From Blepharisma japonicum (Eukaryota; Ciliophora; Heterotrichea; Heterotrichida; Blepharismidae), in the NCBI GenBank assembly GCA_949751835.1, contig CATKHK010000101.1, positions 84,841 through 148,840 on the forward strand: a stretch of DNA of 64,000 bases, written 5' to 3'. The notes under the pieces are model-generated. The model saw only the letters and a list, made by a program, of their open reading frames with translations. It did not search any database and was not told the DNA's origin. The position numbers and the translations under genes were made by a program. How positions within the stretch are numbered: the stretch's first letter is position 1; each line of letters starts with the position of its first letter. Below are positions 10,681 to 21,653 of the stretch, one piece after another.

Positions 10681-11199
10681 TGCGCTGATTTATAAGTATT
10701 AATATTTAATCATTTTTATTAAGAGTGTTTTCTAAAACTGGAGTACACTGGCCAGCATCAGAACAGCAGAAAAAATGAATCTCGTTATTGATAATGAATA
10801 GCTATTTGATATTTTGATAAAATTGCAAAGATATTAAGATTAAGCTTACAGTTGCATTTATTTTTATCATAATTTGCATATTTAATAGTCAACTATATTT
10901 TCTATTATCTTAGTAAATAATCTTGAGCAATAATTATTTGCTTCTCTTAATTGAGTTTTTATGTTGCATAGAAATTATTTTCTTAAAACTTAGAAGATAA
11001 TAATATCATCTTAAGCATCAAATTGGTTTTTCTTTTCAAAAATCAAATCAAGAAGAATTATTACGTTAAACAACAAATAATGTATGCTTAAGTCAAAATA
11101 TTGGCCACAATTTCTTTTAAATTTCAAATCTTTCATAATTAATCCAAATATTACTTTTCTAAATAAGCTATTTTATGAAAATACTAAGAACAGTTAAAA
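10681..11199. other. AT-rich spacer between divergent genes
   Basis: About 520 bases between the divergent DOT1-like and STPGR genes. Only very short ORFs occur, and I see no RNA gene. Confidence 0.5.
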
Positions 11200-11895
11200 A
11201 TGCCCAAGAAAAAATATTTAATTCCTCACCCTCCTCCTGCGAAGTCTCCCAGGAATCCTCCAGCAATATCTCTAATAGGAAAAGACTCATCCCACTGAAC
11301 ATTTGGGAAAGCATCTCGCTTTCGTTATTTAAAAAGATCAATAACCCCAGATTTCACAACACTTCCTTCTACCCTAGGAAAGCGTACTACAACCTTCGGA
11401 TACGGCAAAAGATGAATTCCTCAGAACTCTAAAGGAAGAGATTCTCCATCTCCTACCACTTATCATCCTCCCTCCTGTTTTGATATGGAGAAAAAAGCCC
11501 CTAGTTTTGGTTTTAGGTGTCAAACAGATCGTTCAGTTGAAACAAAAAAGGCAATCCCAGGCCCTGGATCTTATAATCCATATAGCCCTATGGGCCACCG
11601 AGGACCTAAGTTTACATTTAGTCCGAGAATAGAGCACCGAATGAAAGTATGCACCCCACCGCCTGACAATTATTGCCCAAGTTTTAACCTTGTAGAAAAA
11701 GCAAATTATTCAGCAATTGGCTTTGGGATTGGAGATCGAAGTAAATCTCCTTTAACTAGAAGAGAATCAAGCCCTGGGCCTGGAACTTATGAAATTCCTA
11801 GTGGATTTCGATCTAACAACTCACGACCAGGAAGTCCTACAAGATCAGTCACCCCGTTGCTGTCAAGAAGGCATTCTACTAAAGCAAAATGTTAA
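11200..11895 (+). CDS. STPGR/SHIPPO-repeat protein (ODF3/CIMAP-like), 231 aa
   Basis: ATG 11200 opens a frame containing two TGA (Trp) codons that runs to TAA at 11893-11895. The N-terminus has SSHWTFGKASRF. Repeats of the STPGR/SHIPPO type follow: SPSPTTYHPP, PGPGSYNP, a degenerate PPPDNYCPS and PGPGTYEIPSG. Such repeats occur in proteins associated with ciliary and cortical microtubules (ODF3 group, now called CIMAP). That suggests a microtubule-associated structural role, by inference. A longer-looking ORF from 11175 is in another frame and lacks the repeats. A second, larger member of the family lies at 17844-19082. Confidence 0.8.
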
Positions 11896-11904
11896 AAAAT
11901 GTTA

Positions 11905-12702
11905 TTAATACACATTAGAGTCCAAAGCAGATGTATTAAGTGACCGGTTAGAGTTTCTAGATGTGCCGTCAGTGTTTAATGCAGATCCGTTAAGAGATGC
12001 GGCTCCTCGGTGCGAGGAGGAGTTAAACCCTATATTAAAGCTGAATGAGCTGTTCGGGAACGGTTTTATGTCTTTTTTCATTGAAAAGGAGTCACGGCTG
12101 CTGTCAGATCTTCTTGACACATCTGTATTCGCTCTTATTAGATCCCTTGGCGCTTTTCCGTTGAATTTGCTTAGTAGATGGTCTCTATCTTTGCTGACCT
12201 TTTCATATTCTCTATTCAGATTTTTTATTTCATTGTCTCTAAGCTTTATAAAATTTTGCATTCCAGCAATTTCGTCTTTTACTTCTTCCAACTGAGTCCT
12301 CAAATTGGCTTGGGCAATTTTGTACTTGACTATTTGATTTTCTAAGTCTACTTTTTCATCCTCCAATTTCTGATACTGGTCGGATTCCTTGATTTTTGCG
12401 AGTTCATCAGATTTTAATTTGAATGCTTCATCTCTTTCGTTGACTGAGATATCAATTTGCTGGTTTAACTGAGAGATTTCTTTTTGAAGCTTCTTTACAT
12501 TGCTGTTGAAGAGCTCTTCTTGATCGTTGTAAGAAAATAATTGAGAATGGATTCGCATGAATTTGTCTTGGAGAAGATCGCTAAATTAAAAATACTTGTC
12601 AGTTGGCTTGCATAAATTATCTGAAGATGGAGAAGAGTCTTGCTCTGAAAAATATTCATAAGCTGCTTCTTGGAAAAACTCTTCGAAACTCGAGTCAGAC
12701 AT
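11905..12702 (-). CDS. coiled-coil protein of unknown function, 260 aa, one 15-nt intron
   Basis: Exon 1 is 12702-12606, the intron is 12605-12591 (gtatttttaatttag) and exon 2 is 12590-11905. The intron interrupts an Asn codon. The first 40 residues are acidic and Ser-rich. Residues of about 55-165 form a heptad-rich coiled coil with long Lys/Glu stretches. The last 90 residues are Ser/Asn rich and low in complexity. I do not recognise a family. The 3' end lies 9 bases from the end of the STPGR gene on the other strand, so the two genes converge tightly. Confidence 0.7.
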
Positions 12703-13234
12703 TTGATAAAAAAATAACTATTTGAAAATTGTAAATATGAGGACTGATGCAATGGAAGCCTTAAAAGCAGGAAGCTCAGAATTATTTCTAGCTGATAAAT
12801 TTCTGAATATGAAGTAGAGTACATAAAATTAATTTTTAAGAATCCTTATTATCCAGAAGTAGCAAGATACTTATATCCAAAATTTTTATTTTAGATAAAG
12901 AGATTTCTCATATTTAATTTAATGTACTATAAGTAAAAGGTTAAATAATACCAAGCTTATGAGGTTTGCTTCTATTATATTTTAAAAAATTTATTATGCA
13001 GAAAAAATTGATATAATTTAACATAATAAAAATAAAAGAGTCTTTCTTATAACGGCTATCGCTTAAAATGCAGTTATTTTTATTGATGATAAATTACTAT
13101 TTTATAATGCTTCTTAAAATCGAAATTATTTATTATACATATCTATAATTTTAATGGATTCTCTCTATTATAATTAATGCTGGTTTTTGCTAGAAAACAG
13201 ATTCCAATGCATTCATAATCCAAACAATATAAAA
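12703..13234. other. AT-rich spacer between divergent genes
   Basis: About 530 AT-rich bases. An open frame extends upstream of the next gene's ATG but contains no better start. Nothing else was seen. Confidence 0.5.
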
Positions 13235-14146
13235 ATGGGTTGCACAGATAGCCGATCTGGCTTAAGCAAAGAAGAAAGAGCAATCGTGGATATGGAAGAG
13301 CTCCTTCACTATTATCATAACAACTGCAAAGCCATTGATTTCTATATCCGCAAGTACTCGTACGCAGGGGAGATTAATCCAGAACAGTGGCGAGATGTTG
13401 TAAACCATCTTGGCCTCAAGGTAGAAAATACAGCTCAAAATCCAAAAGTCGTCGATTTTTACTCTTCATTTAAAGGACACGAAGGCAGATTGCCTCAAAA
13501 ACAAATGCTAATTCTTGGAATTATGCTAGGGTCTGGAGCATCTAAAGATAAGGCCAGGCTTTTATTTGAAACTCAAGATATCAGAAACTGTAAAAGTCTT
13601 TTAAAAACTGATATTCATGAGCTCGTTGACCATATGGTAGATATTGCAGTGAATAGGCTGCCTAATTTAGTAGTAGCTAATCAGCAAATAAGTGAAGCAG
13701 ATGTCAGAAACTACGTCACTCAGCTGCATCAGTACATTGATAAAGCTAAAGCTCTAATATCAAAAAAATTCATCGGAGAAGAGACAAAGGCTGAAGAATC
13801 TACAGTTACATTGGCTACCTTTGAAAAAAACTTTTTGGATGAGTCCAACGCAACACTTTTAACCCCCTATGGGTTAAGGATGTTCATTTGGAGACTTAAG
13901 CCACTTGAAATTAAGTCTAAAAAAACGAAGGAAGAAACGAAACCTGGAGAAGCTTCTAAAACAGGGGAAAATAAAGGGAAAGAAGATAAAAGCTCGTCAT
14001 CTTCGGCTTCATCTTCAAGCAGCAGCTCTTCTGATGAAGAAAAGCATAAGAAAAAGGTTGAAAAGGCTAAGCCAACAGCTGAAGCTGCACCAAAAGTAGA
14101 AAAAACGCCAGCAGAAGCTCCAAAAACTGAGAACCTAGCAGCTTAA
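13235..14146 (+). CDS. EF-hand-like protein with lipidation-type N-terminus, 303 aa
   Basis: I chose ATG 13235 because it gives MGCTDSRSGLS, a good N-myristoylation (Gly2) and palmitoylation (Cys3) signal. The frame is open 16 codons further upstream without a better start. Residues 15-215 are helical and look like degenerate EF-hand pairs of recoverin-like proteins, but no canonical Ca2+-binding loop is obvious. The C-terminal 80 residues are low complexity: Lys/Glu, a long Ser run, then Ala/Pro/Lys repeats. Membrane-attached signalling is inferred only from the lipid signal. Its stop codon is 20 bases from the Rab4 ATG on the same strand. Confidence 0.7.
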   Translation: MGCTDSRSGLSKEERAIVDMEELLHYYHNNCKAIDFYIRKYSYAGEINPEQWRDVVNHLGLKVENTAQNPKVVDFYSSFKGHEGRLPQKQMLILGIMLGSGASKDKARLLFETQDIRNCKSLLKTDIHELVDHMVDIAVNRLPNLVVANQQISEADVRNYVTQLHQYIDKAKALISKKFIGEETKAEESTVTLATFEKNFLDESNATLLTPYGLRMFIWRLKPLEIKSKKTKEETKPGEASKTGENKGKEDKSSSSSASSSSSSSSDEEKHKKKVEKAKPTAEAAPKVEKTPAEAPKTENLAA

Positions 14147-14154
14147 TTAAGTAG

Positions 14155-14778
<624 letters not shown>

Positions 14779-15100
14779 TCTTAAATTCAATTATTAAACA
14801 AATTTTGATATTTCAAGATAAGAAGACATAAATAAATCACTAAATAATAAGTCATAAATTCCTACAAAGAATAAGAATGAAATCTGCAGTAATATAAAAA
14901 AATAATTTTAATATATAAATATTTTCATTTCAAAAATAACAATTTTCCCTTTATTTTTTCATTACAATCCTTTGAATTTTCGAATAAATTTTCACTTAAC
15001 TATCAATTGTTTTAGTTAAGTATTAAAACAATAATCAGAAGCTCTCATAACGCATAGGTTTTTTATGACATATCACACTTATATCTGTTTTTTAATATAA
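14779..15100. other. AT-rich spacer
   Basis: About 320 AT-rich bases between Rab4 and the TTL-domain gene. Nothing was recognised. Confidence 0.5.
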
Positions 15101-16639
15101 ATGGTGGATTTGCGCAAAGTTATTGGAATTATCCTAGTTGTCAATGTAGCACTTCTTTTATTTTTTCACAGCTCGAGCCCAGCTGGGTCTCCTATATCGT
15201 ACCAACAAAATCTTGCTCCTTTATTTGAAGACAAAAAAACATGGCCAGTTTATCTATCCCCTCAATGGGATGAGTATATCTCCGTCTCTAACTTTACAGG
15301 AACATTCCAGAGCTTAATAAAAGACTCATCCTATTGTGACAAAGTTAAGGAATTCCAAGAAAAATATCCGATTCCTCTTGGTCCTGACAAAATGCCATCA
15401 AAAGAGAATCGAGTTATTTATGCTGACTACACAAGAACAATGTTCGTCCACAAAGTCGTCCAGGAGAAATCAAGGACTGTTCTGACAAACCATTACTCAG
15501 GAATGAAAGACATCCCTGATAAAGACTACTTGAGGCCTGACATCACAATGTTTTATCACCTCTCAAGTGGATGGCACAGGAACTTCAAAATTGGCAGCCA
15601 ATTTTTATGTCCTGGGCAACTTTATAACCATATCCCTGGAAATTCTTATTTAAACTTCAAAGATTTAACTGCTTTAGCATTCAGAGAGTATGGGAAATAT
15701 TATGAAGGAAGAGATGAATGCTTTAATCCTTGGGCAGTGACGCCTCACACATTGGTATTAAATGACAAAGAACAATGCGAAGAATTCGTAGAGACATTGA
15801 AAAATGATGATAACCCTGACAAAATCAAATGGATTTATAAGAAAGCTAGATACAGCCACAATGGCAGTGGGCTACAAGTAGTAGACTCACAAATTGCAAA
15901 AGAACTTTTAGAGCTCTACAGCAAGCCTCAAGGCTGTGACAACAAAGATGACAAGTATCTTGCTCAAAAATACATCCCAAACCCTTTCCTTATAAATGGT
16001 AAAAAATTCGATTTCAGAGCTTACATGTTTATTGTTAGCACCGACCCTCTTATGATTCTATATCATGATGGATTTCTCAGAGTTTCAATGGCAGACTACG
16101 ACGAAGACTCTACAAATCCAGCAGCTTACCTTACAAATACCCACATCACTGAAGACTATTTGAAATCCCAAAATATGACCCAAGAAGAGTACAATCGATT
16201 CATGGAAGACCAAGGCTGGGACTTTGACCATTTCGAAAGGTACATGGTAAACAACAATTTCGTTGACAAAAACTGGATGAATAATTATGTGAGGAAACAC
16301 ATTAAATGGGCTATGCTTCATATAGTCAGGATGAATTTGGATCATTTATTAATCCACCCTGGTGTTTTTGAAACATATGGCTTAGATTTCTTATTAGACG
16401 AAAATTTCAAATTGTGGTTCATCGAGCTGAACCTGACACCTTCAATACAAGGGACTTCAAAAGAAAAAGAAAAAGTCAATAGGAAGTTTGTAAGTGACCA
16501 GATTGACTTGGAATACGCCAGAATGTATGGGGCAGATTTCGATGGGATTTTAGAGACCACAAATTTCCATTGGATTTTTGACGGCAGAAAAATTGGGATG
16601 GAAAGATATCATGGGCTGATTACTCCAAATTGCGTTTAA
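15101..16639 (+). CDS. TTL-domain (tubulin-tyrosine-ligase-like) protein with N-terminal membrane anchor, 512 aa
   Basis: Residues of about 7-23 form a single hydrophobic segment preceded by basic residues, so this looks like a signal peptide or signal anchor. The rest carries an ATP-grasp TTL domain: KKARYSHNGSGLQVV, AQKYIPNPFLINGKKFDFRA, HDGFLRVS, LTNTHI, and the metal-binding end FIELNLTPSIQG (about residue 440). Several NxS/T sites (NFT, NGS, NMT) would be glycosylatable if the domain is lumenal. TTL-like enzymes add Tyr, Glu or Gly to tubulin in the cytosol, so a secretory or type II membrane version would need another acceptor. Family membership is clear; substrate and topology are inference. 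Confidence 0.88.
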   Translation: MVDLRKVIGIILVVNVALLLFFHSSSPAGSPISYQQNLAPLFEDKKTWPVYLSPQWDEYISVSNFTGTFQSLIKDSSYCDKVKEFQEKYPIPLGPDKMPSKENRVIYADYTRTMFVHKVVQEKSRTVLTNHYSGMKDIPDKDYLRPDITMFYHLSSGWHRNFKIGSQFLCPGQLYNHIPGNSYLNFKDLTALAFREYGKYYEGRDECFNPWAVTPHTLVLNDKEQCEEFVETLKNDDNPDKIKWIYKKARYSHNGSGLQVVDSQIAKELLELYSKPQGCDNKDDKYLAQKYIPNPFLINGKKFDFRAYMFIVSTDPLMILYHDGFLRVSMADYDEDSTNPAAYLTNTHITEDYLKSQNMTQEEYNRFMEDQGWDFDHFERYMVNNNFVDKNWMNNYVRKHIKWAMLHIVRMNLDHLLIHPGVFETYGLDFLLDENFKLWFIELNLTPSIQGTSKEKEKVNRKFVSDQIDLEYARMYGADFDGILETTNFHWIFDGRKIGMERYHGLITPNCV

Positions 16640-16665
16640 GAGCAGAATAAATTAATTTACTAATA

Positions 16666-17703
16666 TTAGAGTTTAAGCAATTGAAGAGTTTTATTAAAAG
16701 CAATTCCTACCCAGTTCGGCTGAAGTGCTGACCAATTCAAGTTTACGATTTCTCCTTCTGAAATGTAAACCATCATGGGCTCCCTCACTTCTCCAAGATT
16801 CCTCCTCAGGTCCCAGATCAACGCTTGCCGGTCATCTCCAGCTGTGCAGACATAGCAGCTTTGATTTGGAGCCCAGGCAATGGTATTCACAAAATTCTGA
16901 TGACTGTGCAGCTCTGCAATTGGCATGCCTGGTGACCTAATATCAATTATTGTTACGCTCAATGAATCCATCATGATCGTTGCAATAAAGTTCGGGTCTA
17001 TTTTATTTCAAGCTAGTCTTAGCAAAGGGTTGTACCCTTGGCTTTCATACAAAATTGTGCATTGTTCTAAGTTTCTTAAATCAAATTTTCTAACTGATCC
17101 ATCAGCACCTACACTAGCAAAAGTAAAAGGGTCATGGCCAAATGCAATGTCATTCACTTCTTTTGTGTGAGTCAATATCTGTTTTTTCATGGCTTGTTTT
17201 TCTAAGTCCCAGATCGTACAGGTAGAGTCAATACTTGCGGTTCCTATCATGGAGAGGTCATGCTGGTTTCAATCAAAACTTGTCAAGGGTCCGCAATAGT
17301 CACTATGCCGGTTATTTATAAGAGTTGAAACAGGTATGGCTTGATTTTCTTCATATTTTCATAGGCGTAAATGATCACTAGAAGAGGCCATTAAGTTAGG
17401 ATGCTTGCCTTCTGTGTCAGGAACCCACATAATTTTGGTTGGGGAGTATGTATGTTGAATAGTCGTTTTCAGTTCAAATTTATTTTCTTCTGGATTCAAT
17501 TGAACTATTTGTATTTCATTATTTGTATCTTCTATGAATGAGCCTAATCCAAGCAAAAAGGGGTATTGAGGATTACAACAGAAATTAAATGCATACACAA
17601 ACCATGGTGCAGCATATGAAAAAACCTCACTTGAAGAGTTTGAGTTATTTTCTGTATTGGGATCTCTGCTATCTCCTGTAGATCTTTGTGAATTCTTCAT
17701 CAT
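16666..17703 (-). CDS. DCAF7: WD40-repeat protein, DCAF7/HAN11/TTG1 type, 345 aa
   Basis: One exon containing several TGA (Trp) codons, which mark conserved tryptophans of the WD repeats (for example LRLW and LLRLAWNK). YAAPWFVYAFNF, PLTSFDWN, ASIDSTCTIWDLE, ASVGADGSVRKFDLRNLE and IAWAPNQSCYVCTAGDD follow the human DCAF7 (WDR68) order closely. DCAF7 is a scaffold for DYRK/HIPK kinases and a CUL4-DDB1 substrate receptor. The N-terminal 30 residues are Ser/Asn rich and species-specific. Its 3' end is 26 bases from that of the convergent TTL gene. Confidence 0.93.
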
Positions 17704-17843
17704 AGATTATTATTCTGAGATATGAGTCTTAAAATGATATTTATTACATTAGTAAGCTAAATTATAGATTATCTATTATTATGAAATTTTGGTATAGGTC
17801 CTTCATTACGTAAATTTATTAAATAATCTAACTTGCAGAAAAA

Positions 17844-19082
17844 ATGAGTTTGGCAACATCCCCAGCGTGATCACTTAAAGGCCGCCCACGCACAGAAAAA
17901 TCAGCAGATATCCCTGGACCTGGCACATATGCTTCTTCAGCTGAACTTAAAGAAAAAGCTCCAAGCTATAGCATAAGCAAGGCTGAAAGGATTTCATCAG
18001 GGAAAACTGCCACTGCTGTTGGTCCTGGAGCTTACAATATTCCAGGCTCTCCTAAAGGAAAAAGAGCTGTTTTTGGATCAGCTAGACGAGTTACTGTTGA
18101 AATCACGAATAAAAATCCTGGGCCGGGCAATTACGAGCAAAAATCAAAAATTCAAGAAGGCCCACAATATTCAATATCAGGGAGAAAAGTTCAAGAAACA
18201 AAAGAAAGTCCTGGACCAGGGAATTATGACGCCAAAGATACAGTTCTTGAAAAATCTCCTTCCTATAAATTTGGAACAGATAAAAGACATGTAGAATTTG
18301 ATAAAAATAAACCGAGCCCAGGTCCCGGCACATATGAATTTAATCCAGAATTCACCAAAATGGGCTGTAAATTTGGAAATGCTAAAAGAGTTGTAAAAAG
18401 TAGAGAAAATGTTCCGGGTCCTGGGGCATATGAATTGCCATCAGATAGAGATAGAAGGGCATACTCGCTAACAAGCAGGTTAGAAGCTAAGCCAAAAAAT
18501 AACTCGCCTGGACCTGGAGCATATGAAAGTGCATCAGGATTTGAAAAAAGATGTTATACGGTTAGTAGAGCAAAGAGATTTATGTCGATGACTCAAACAG
18601 AGCTTCCTGGTCCAGGGGCTTATGACACTTTTCTTTATAAAACTTATCAACATACGCCAGGAACAAGGACAGGAAACCGTCCATCCATTCATCCTATAAT
18701 TGATACTCCTGCTCCGTGGGCATATAATGCGAATAAACAGGAATCCGGACCAGCTTTTAGCATTAAGCAAAAATATAAAATAAAGTCAGAACCCTATCCT
18801 GGACCCGGAGCTTATGAAGCAAAAAACAACCATAAATCACAGAATCCTATAATTGGGACTACTCAAAGATTTATGCTGAGTGATGAAGAAAAATTGAGAA
18901 GGAGTTTACCAGGCCCAGGAATTTATAATCCAGCTACTAGATCAGCGGAGTCGCCAAGATGGGGTTTTGGAAGTTCTAAAAGAAGCAGCATGAAAGAAAG
19001 TAATCTTCCAGGGCCTGGGCATTATGACTTTAAAAGCTTTATAGATGAAGGTCCTTTAGGAGCACTGAATAGAACCCAGTAA
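17844..19082 (+). CDS. STPGR/SHIPPO-repeat protein, 412 aa
   Basis: ATG 17844 is followed by one early TGA (Trp9) and then an open frame to TAA 19080-19082. About ten PGPGxY repeats are spread along the protein (IPGPGTYAS, VGPGAYNIPG, NPGPGNYE, SPGPGNYD, SPGPGTYE, VPGPGAYELP, SPGPGAYES, LPGPGAYD, YPGPGAYEA, LPGPGIYNP, LPGPGHYD). Each is followed by a short Lys/Phe-containing segment, the usual STPGR spacing. It resembles ODF3/CIMAP and ciliate cortical or axonemal proteins that coat microtubules. It is nearly twice as long as the paralogue at 11200-11895. The function is inferred from the repeat family. Confidence 0.85.
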
Positions 19083-19362
19083 TTTTAAATCTGATAAAAT
19101 ATTAATAGCATTACTTTTTCCTTTAGACTTTTACATGTTAAAGACTATTTCCAAGTGAGATCTTGGTCTTTAGAGTACAAACATGATTTTCAAGGGCAAA
19201 AGCCAAAAAAGACTACAAATATTTGATATACATTTGAAATATCTTAAAATGTCTATTATTTTGTCAAAATATTTATACCAGTAGATCCTTAAATTTTAGT
19301 AAAAAATCGATTTTTATCTGGATTTCTTCTTCTGCTATTTCGAATAAATATTATCTATTGAA

Positions 19363-19851
19363 ATGCATTCCATAGACAAAATTGATGAGCGAATTTTTCT
19401 AGGGAATGATGCAGTTGCAAGCAGCCTTGACATTCTCACAGAGCATGGTATAACACATATTCTTATAACTGCAAAAGAGCTTACGCCCCACTTTGAAGGC
19501 TCTTTTATGTACAAAAAAATTGATATCTATGATCAGTCAAATGCTGATATCAGGAAGTATTTTGGGGAATGCAACCAATTCATTGATGAAGCAATTTCTA
19601 ATAATGGCAGAGTTTTAGTTCACTGTTATCAAGGAATTTCAAGAAGCTGCACTATAGTAGCTGCTTATTTGATTTATAAGAGAGGCTACAGTTGTATGTA
19701 TACATTGGATCTGATTAAGAAAAAACATCATCAGTGCTGCCCAAATGATGGATTTATAAAGCAGCTAGATGAGTATTCACAAAATCTTAAACACATTAAC
19801 CCAGCACTTGAAGAGATAAAATTTGCAAAGTGCTACTGCGTTGTATTTTAG
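19363..19851 (+). CDS. dual-specificity protein phosphatase with C-terminal CaaX motif, 162 aa
   Basis: The compact DUSP catalytic domain has the signature HCYQGISRS (H87, catalytic C88, R94) and the general-acid Asp in DIYDQSNADI (54-63). The protein ends in CVVF, a CaaX prenylation box, so it is likely anchored to membranes. Atypical DUSPs of this size dephosphorylate Tyr/Ser/Thr on kinases or other proteins; the substrate here is unknown. No intron or TGA is present. The prenyl tail resembles that of PRL-type phosphatases, but the signature is DUSP-like. Confidence 0.9.
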   Translation: MHSIDKIDERIFLGNDAVASSLDILTEHGITHILITAKELTPHFEGSFMYKKIDIYDQSNADIRKYFGECNQFIDEAISNNGRVLVHCYQGISRSCTIVAAYLIYKRGYSCMYTLDLIKKKHHQCCPNDGFIKQLDEYSQNLKHINPALEEIKFAKCYCVVF

Positions 19852-20170
19852 ACAGAAAAGAATATCTAATTATCAATCATGTAAGCAAGTTCATAATATA
19901 TATGCTACCCAATATTAAATAATGAAAGGTCTATTATACTGTAGGGCATTTATAAATCAAAACTTGTTTAGAGCTTATATGTTTAACTGCAAATGGCCTA
20001 ATAAATGAATCTCCTGTCTACTTTCTTCGACAAATTGTAATTTCTTAAAACGATTGTGGAAGATAAATACACCAATATGATCCAAATGGCTATATATGAT
20101 GGTAAATTTGTTAGGTGTCTTCAAAAATAATAATTTAAACAATAATTAGAATCAATTAGTTTAAAATAGC
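19852..20170. other. AT-rich spacer between converging genes
   Basis: About 320 AT-rich bases. No gene or RNA structure was recognised. Confidence 0.5.
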
Positions 20171-20851
20171 TTAGAGAGCTACTAGAATAACAATCAATAA
20201 AGCAATCAAAATGACTATGCAGCAAAACATAAACCCATCAGCTGATTTTATAATCAATTCCTTCATTCTAGCAGTAGAGTTGTTAATTTTCAATTGGTTG
20301 TGGTCGACGTTTTTGTCCACATCATCAAGCAGCTGTGCATGGACGTCAAGTTCGTCTCCAATATTTTTTGCAGCCACCACAAGATTTTCGCTTGTCCCCA
20401 CAATGGCATCTTCTAGTGCACTTTGGTTTTTTATCATTTGTGATTGAGCTGATCTCAAATCCTTGTTGCTGAGATTTCTTGTGTCCTGAGTTTCTGAACT
20501 GCCATCTCTTTTAAAATTTACGCCAACCCCTGCCTGGACTATTTTTGTGCCTTGCCTGGTTTTTTCGTCTATTTTGGCAAGCTCTCTTTCAAGCTCAGCT
20601 ACTTGGGCTTTTCTTTTATCAATCTCTGAAGTGTTTAGCTTATAACGGGAGGGTTCTTGCTTGTAGGCTTCAATCATGCGAATCAGACCATCTATATCTA
20701 CAGCGAGCTCCTGTAAGCCACCACGAAGCTTTGCATCAAGCCGAGAAGTAACTTCTCCATTTAGAAGCTTGCGGTCTCTTTCTGCAAGGTCTATATTCAG
20801 CTGATTCTTTACACGGGTCGCTTTATCGAGGTCCTTTAAGAAATCATCCAT
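20171..20851 (-). CDS. Q-SNARE with C-terminal membrane anchor, 226 aa
   Basis: The N-terminal half is helical. The SNARE motif spans about residues 140-200 (MIKNQSALEDAIVGTSEN ... ELDVHAQLLDDVDKNVD), with a Gln near the expected zero layer (HAQLL). A hydrophobic C-terminal anchor follows (about 206-226, FCCIVILIALLIVILVAL). This order is typical of Qb/Qc SNAREs such as syntaxin-6/8 or the NPSN group. It would function in vesicle fusion on an endomembrane that cannot be determined from sequence. Confidence 0.8.
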   Translation of the reverse strand: MDDFLKDLDKATRVKNQLNIDLAERDRKLLNGEVTSRLDAKLRGGLQELAVDIDGLIRMIEAYKQEPSRYKLNTSEIDKRKAQVAELERELAKIDEKTRQGTKIVQAGVGVNFKRDGSSETQDTRNLSNKDLRSAQSQMIKNQSALEDAIVGTSENLVVAAKNIGDELDVHAQLLDDVDKNVDHNQLKINNSTARMKELIIKSADGFMFCCIVILIALLIVILVAL

Positions 20852-21653
20852 TTATTCTCCCTATTACAATTAATTTAAAGCTTAAAGTCATCTGCTACAT
20901 ATGCATTTGAGTTAATTTAAATTGAAAAAGATGAGATTTTGCTAAATTTTTAAGATTTAATATGAGCTGATTATTCAAATGGCATTTAAAAGACTTTTAG
21001 ATAGGATATGATTGTAAAGAAAAAAAGGAAAATTAAAATACATTGAAAAAGCTTCTAATGATTTTAAAAATATATCTTTGAAGAATAAAGCAATAGAAAT
21101 CAGATTTTTATATATATCCATCAAGTTTTGAAGCCAGAAAATCCATTACAAAATATCGAATCGATAAATTTTCCTCATTCTTATATATAATAAATTGACT
21201 TAAACTCTATAAAAATAGAAGATATAAGCTTATAATTATTCTTGAAGAATTTGCCACTTAATACAGATAGTCATAAGATAAGGACTTTTGTAAAATAATA
21301 TTAATATATCTCAATCAAAAATAGGAGAATTAAATATTAAAAAGAGCATAATAGTGTAGAAGCGAAAAAGACGATTGAGATATAATTTCTTAAATAACTA
21401 ATAATCAAAATAAAGCCGCTTAGCTATTTGTCGAGCTTAAAAAATATAATAATTTAATTTTGTTTCTTGATAAATTTAATTAGATTTTCAATCAAAATTT
21501 ATACAATTGAAGATTAGCTCAAAACAGCCCTTTGATATTGTGGTTTGTCATGCTAAAAAGGAATCTAATGTAATTAAGAGCCTATTGACTCTTTTAGCAT
21601 CCATAATTTTTCTTTGGCTAGATAAAATTCTCCTCATTTTTAAAGCAATAAAT
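20852..21653. other. long AT-rich spacer between divergent genes
   Basis: About 800 very AT-rich bases. The acyltransferase frame is open upstream of its chosen ATG (from about 21507), but the start at 21654 gives a proper signal peptide. Nothing else was recognised. Confidence 0.5.

Noticed and set aside
11175-11432. 85-residue ORF at the start of the STPGR region
   Set aside because: It is out of frame with the repeats. The frame from ATG 11200, reading two TGA as Trp, carries them continuously.
19138-19172. Small hairpin (ccaag/cttgg with flanking aaaga/tcttt)
   Set aside because: The arms are short and separated by a bulge. Such structures are expected by chance in AT-rich spacer.
21507-21653. 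Upstream extension of the acyltransferase (49 residues)
   Set aside because: The downstream ATG at 21654 gives a normal signal peptide. The extension is AT-rich and would bury it.
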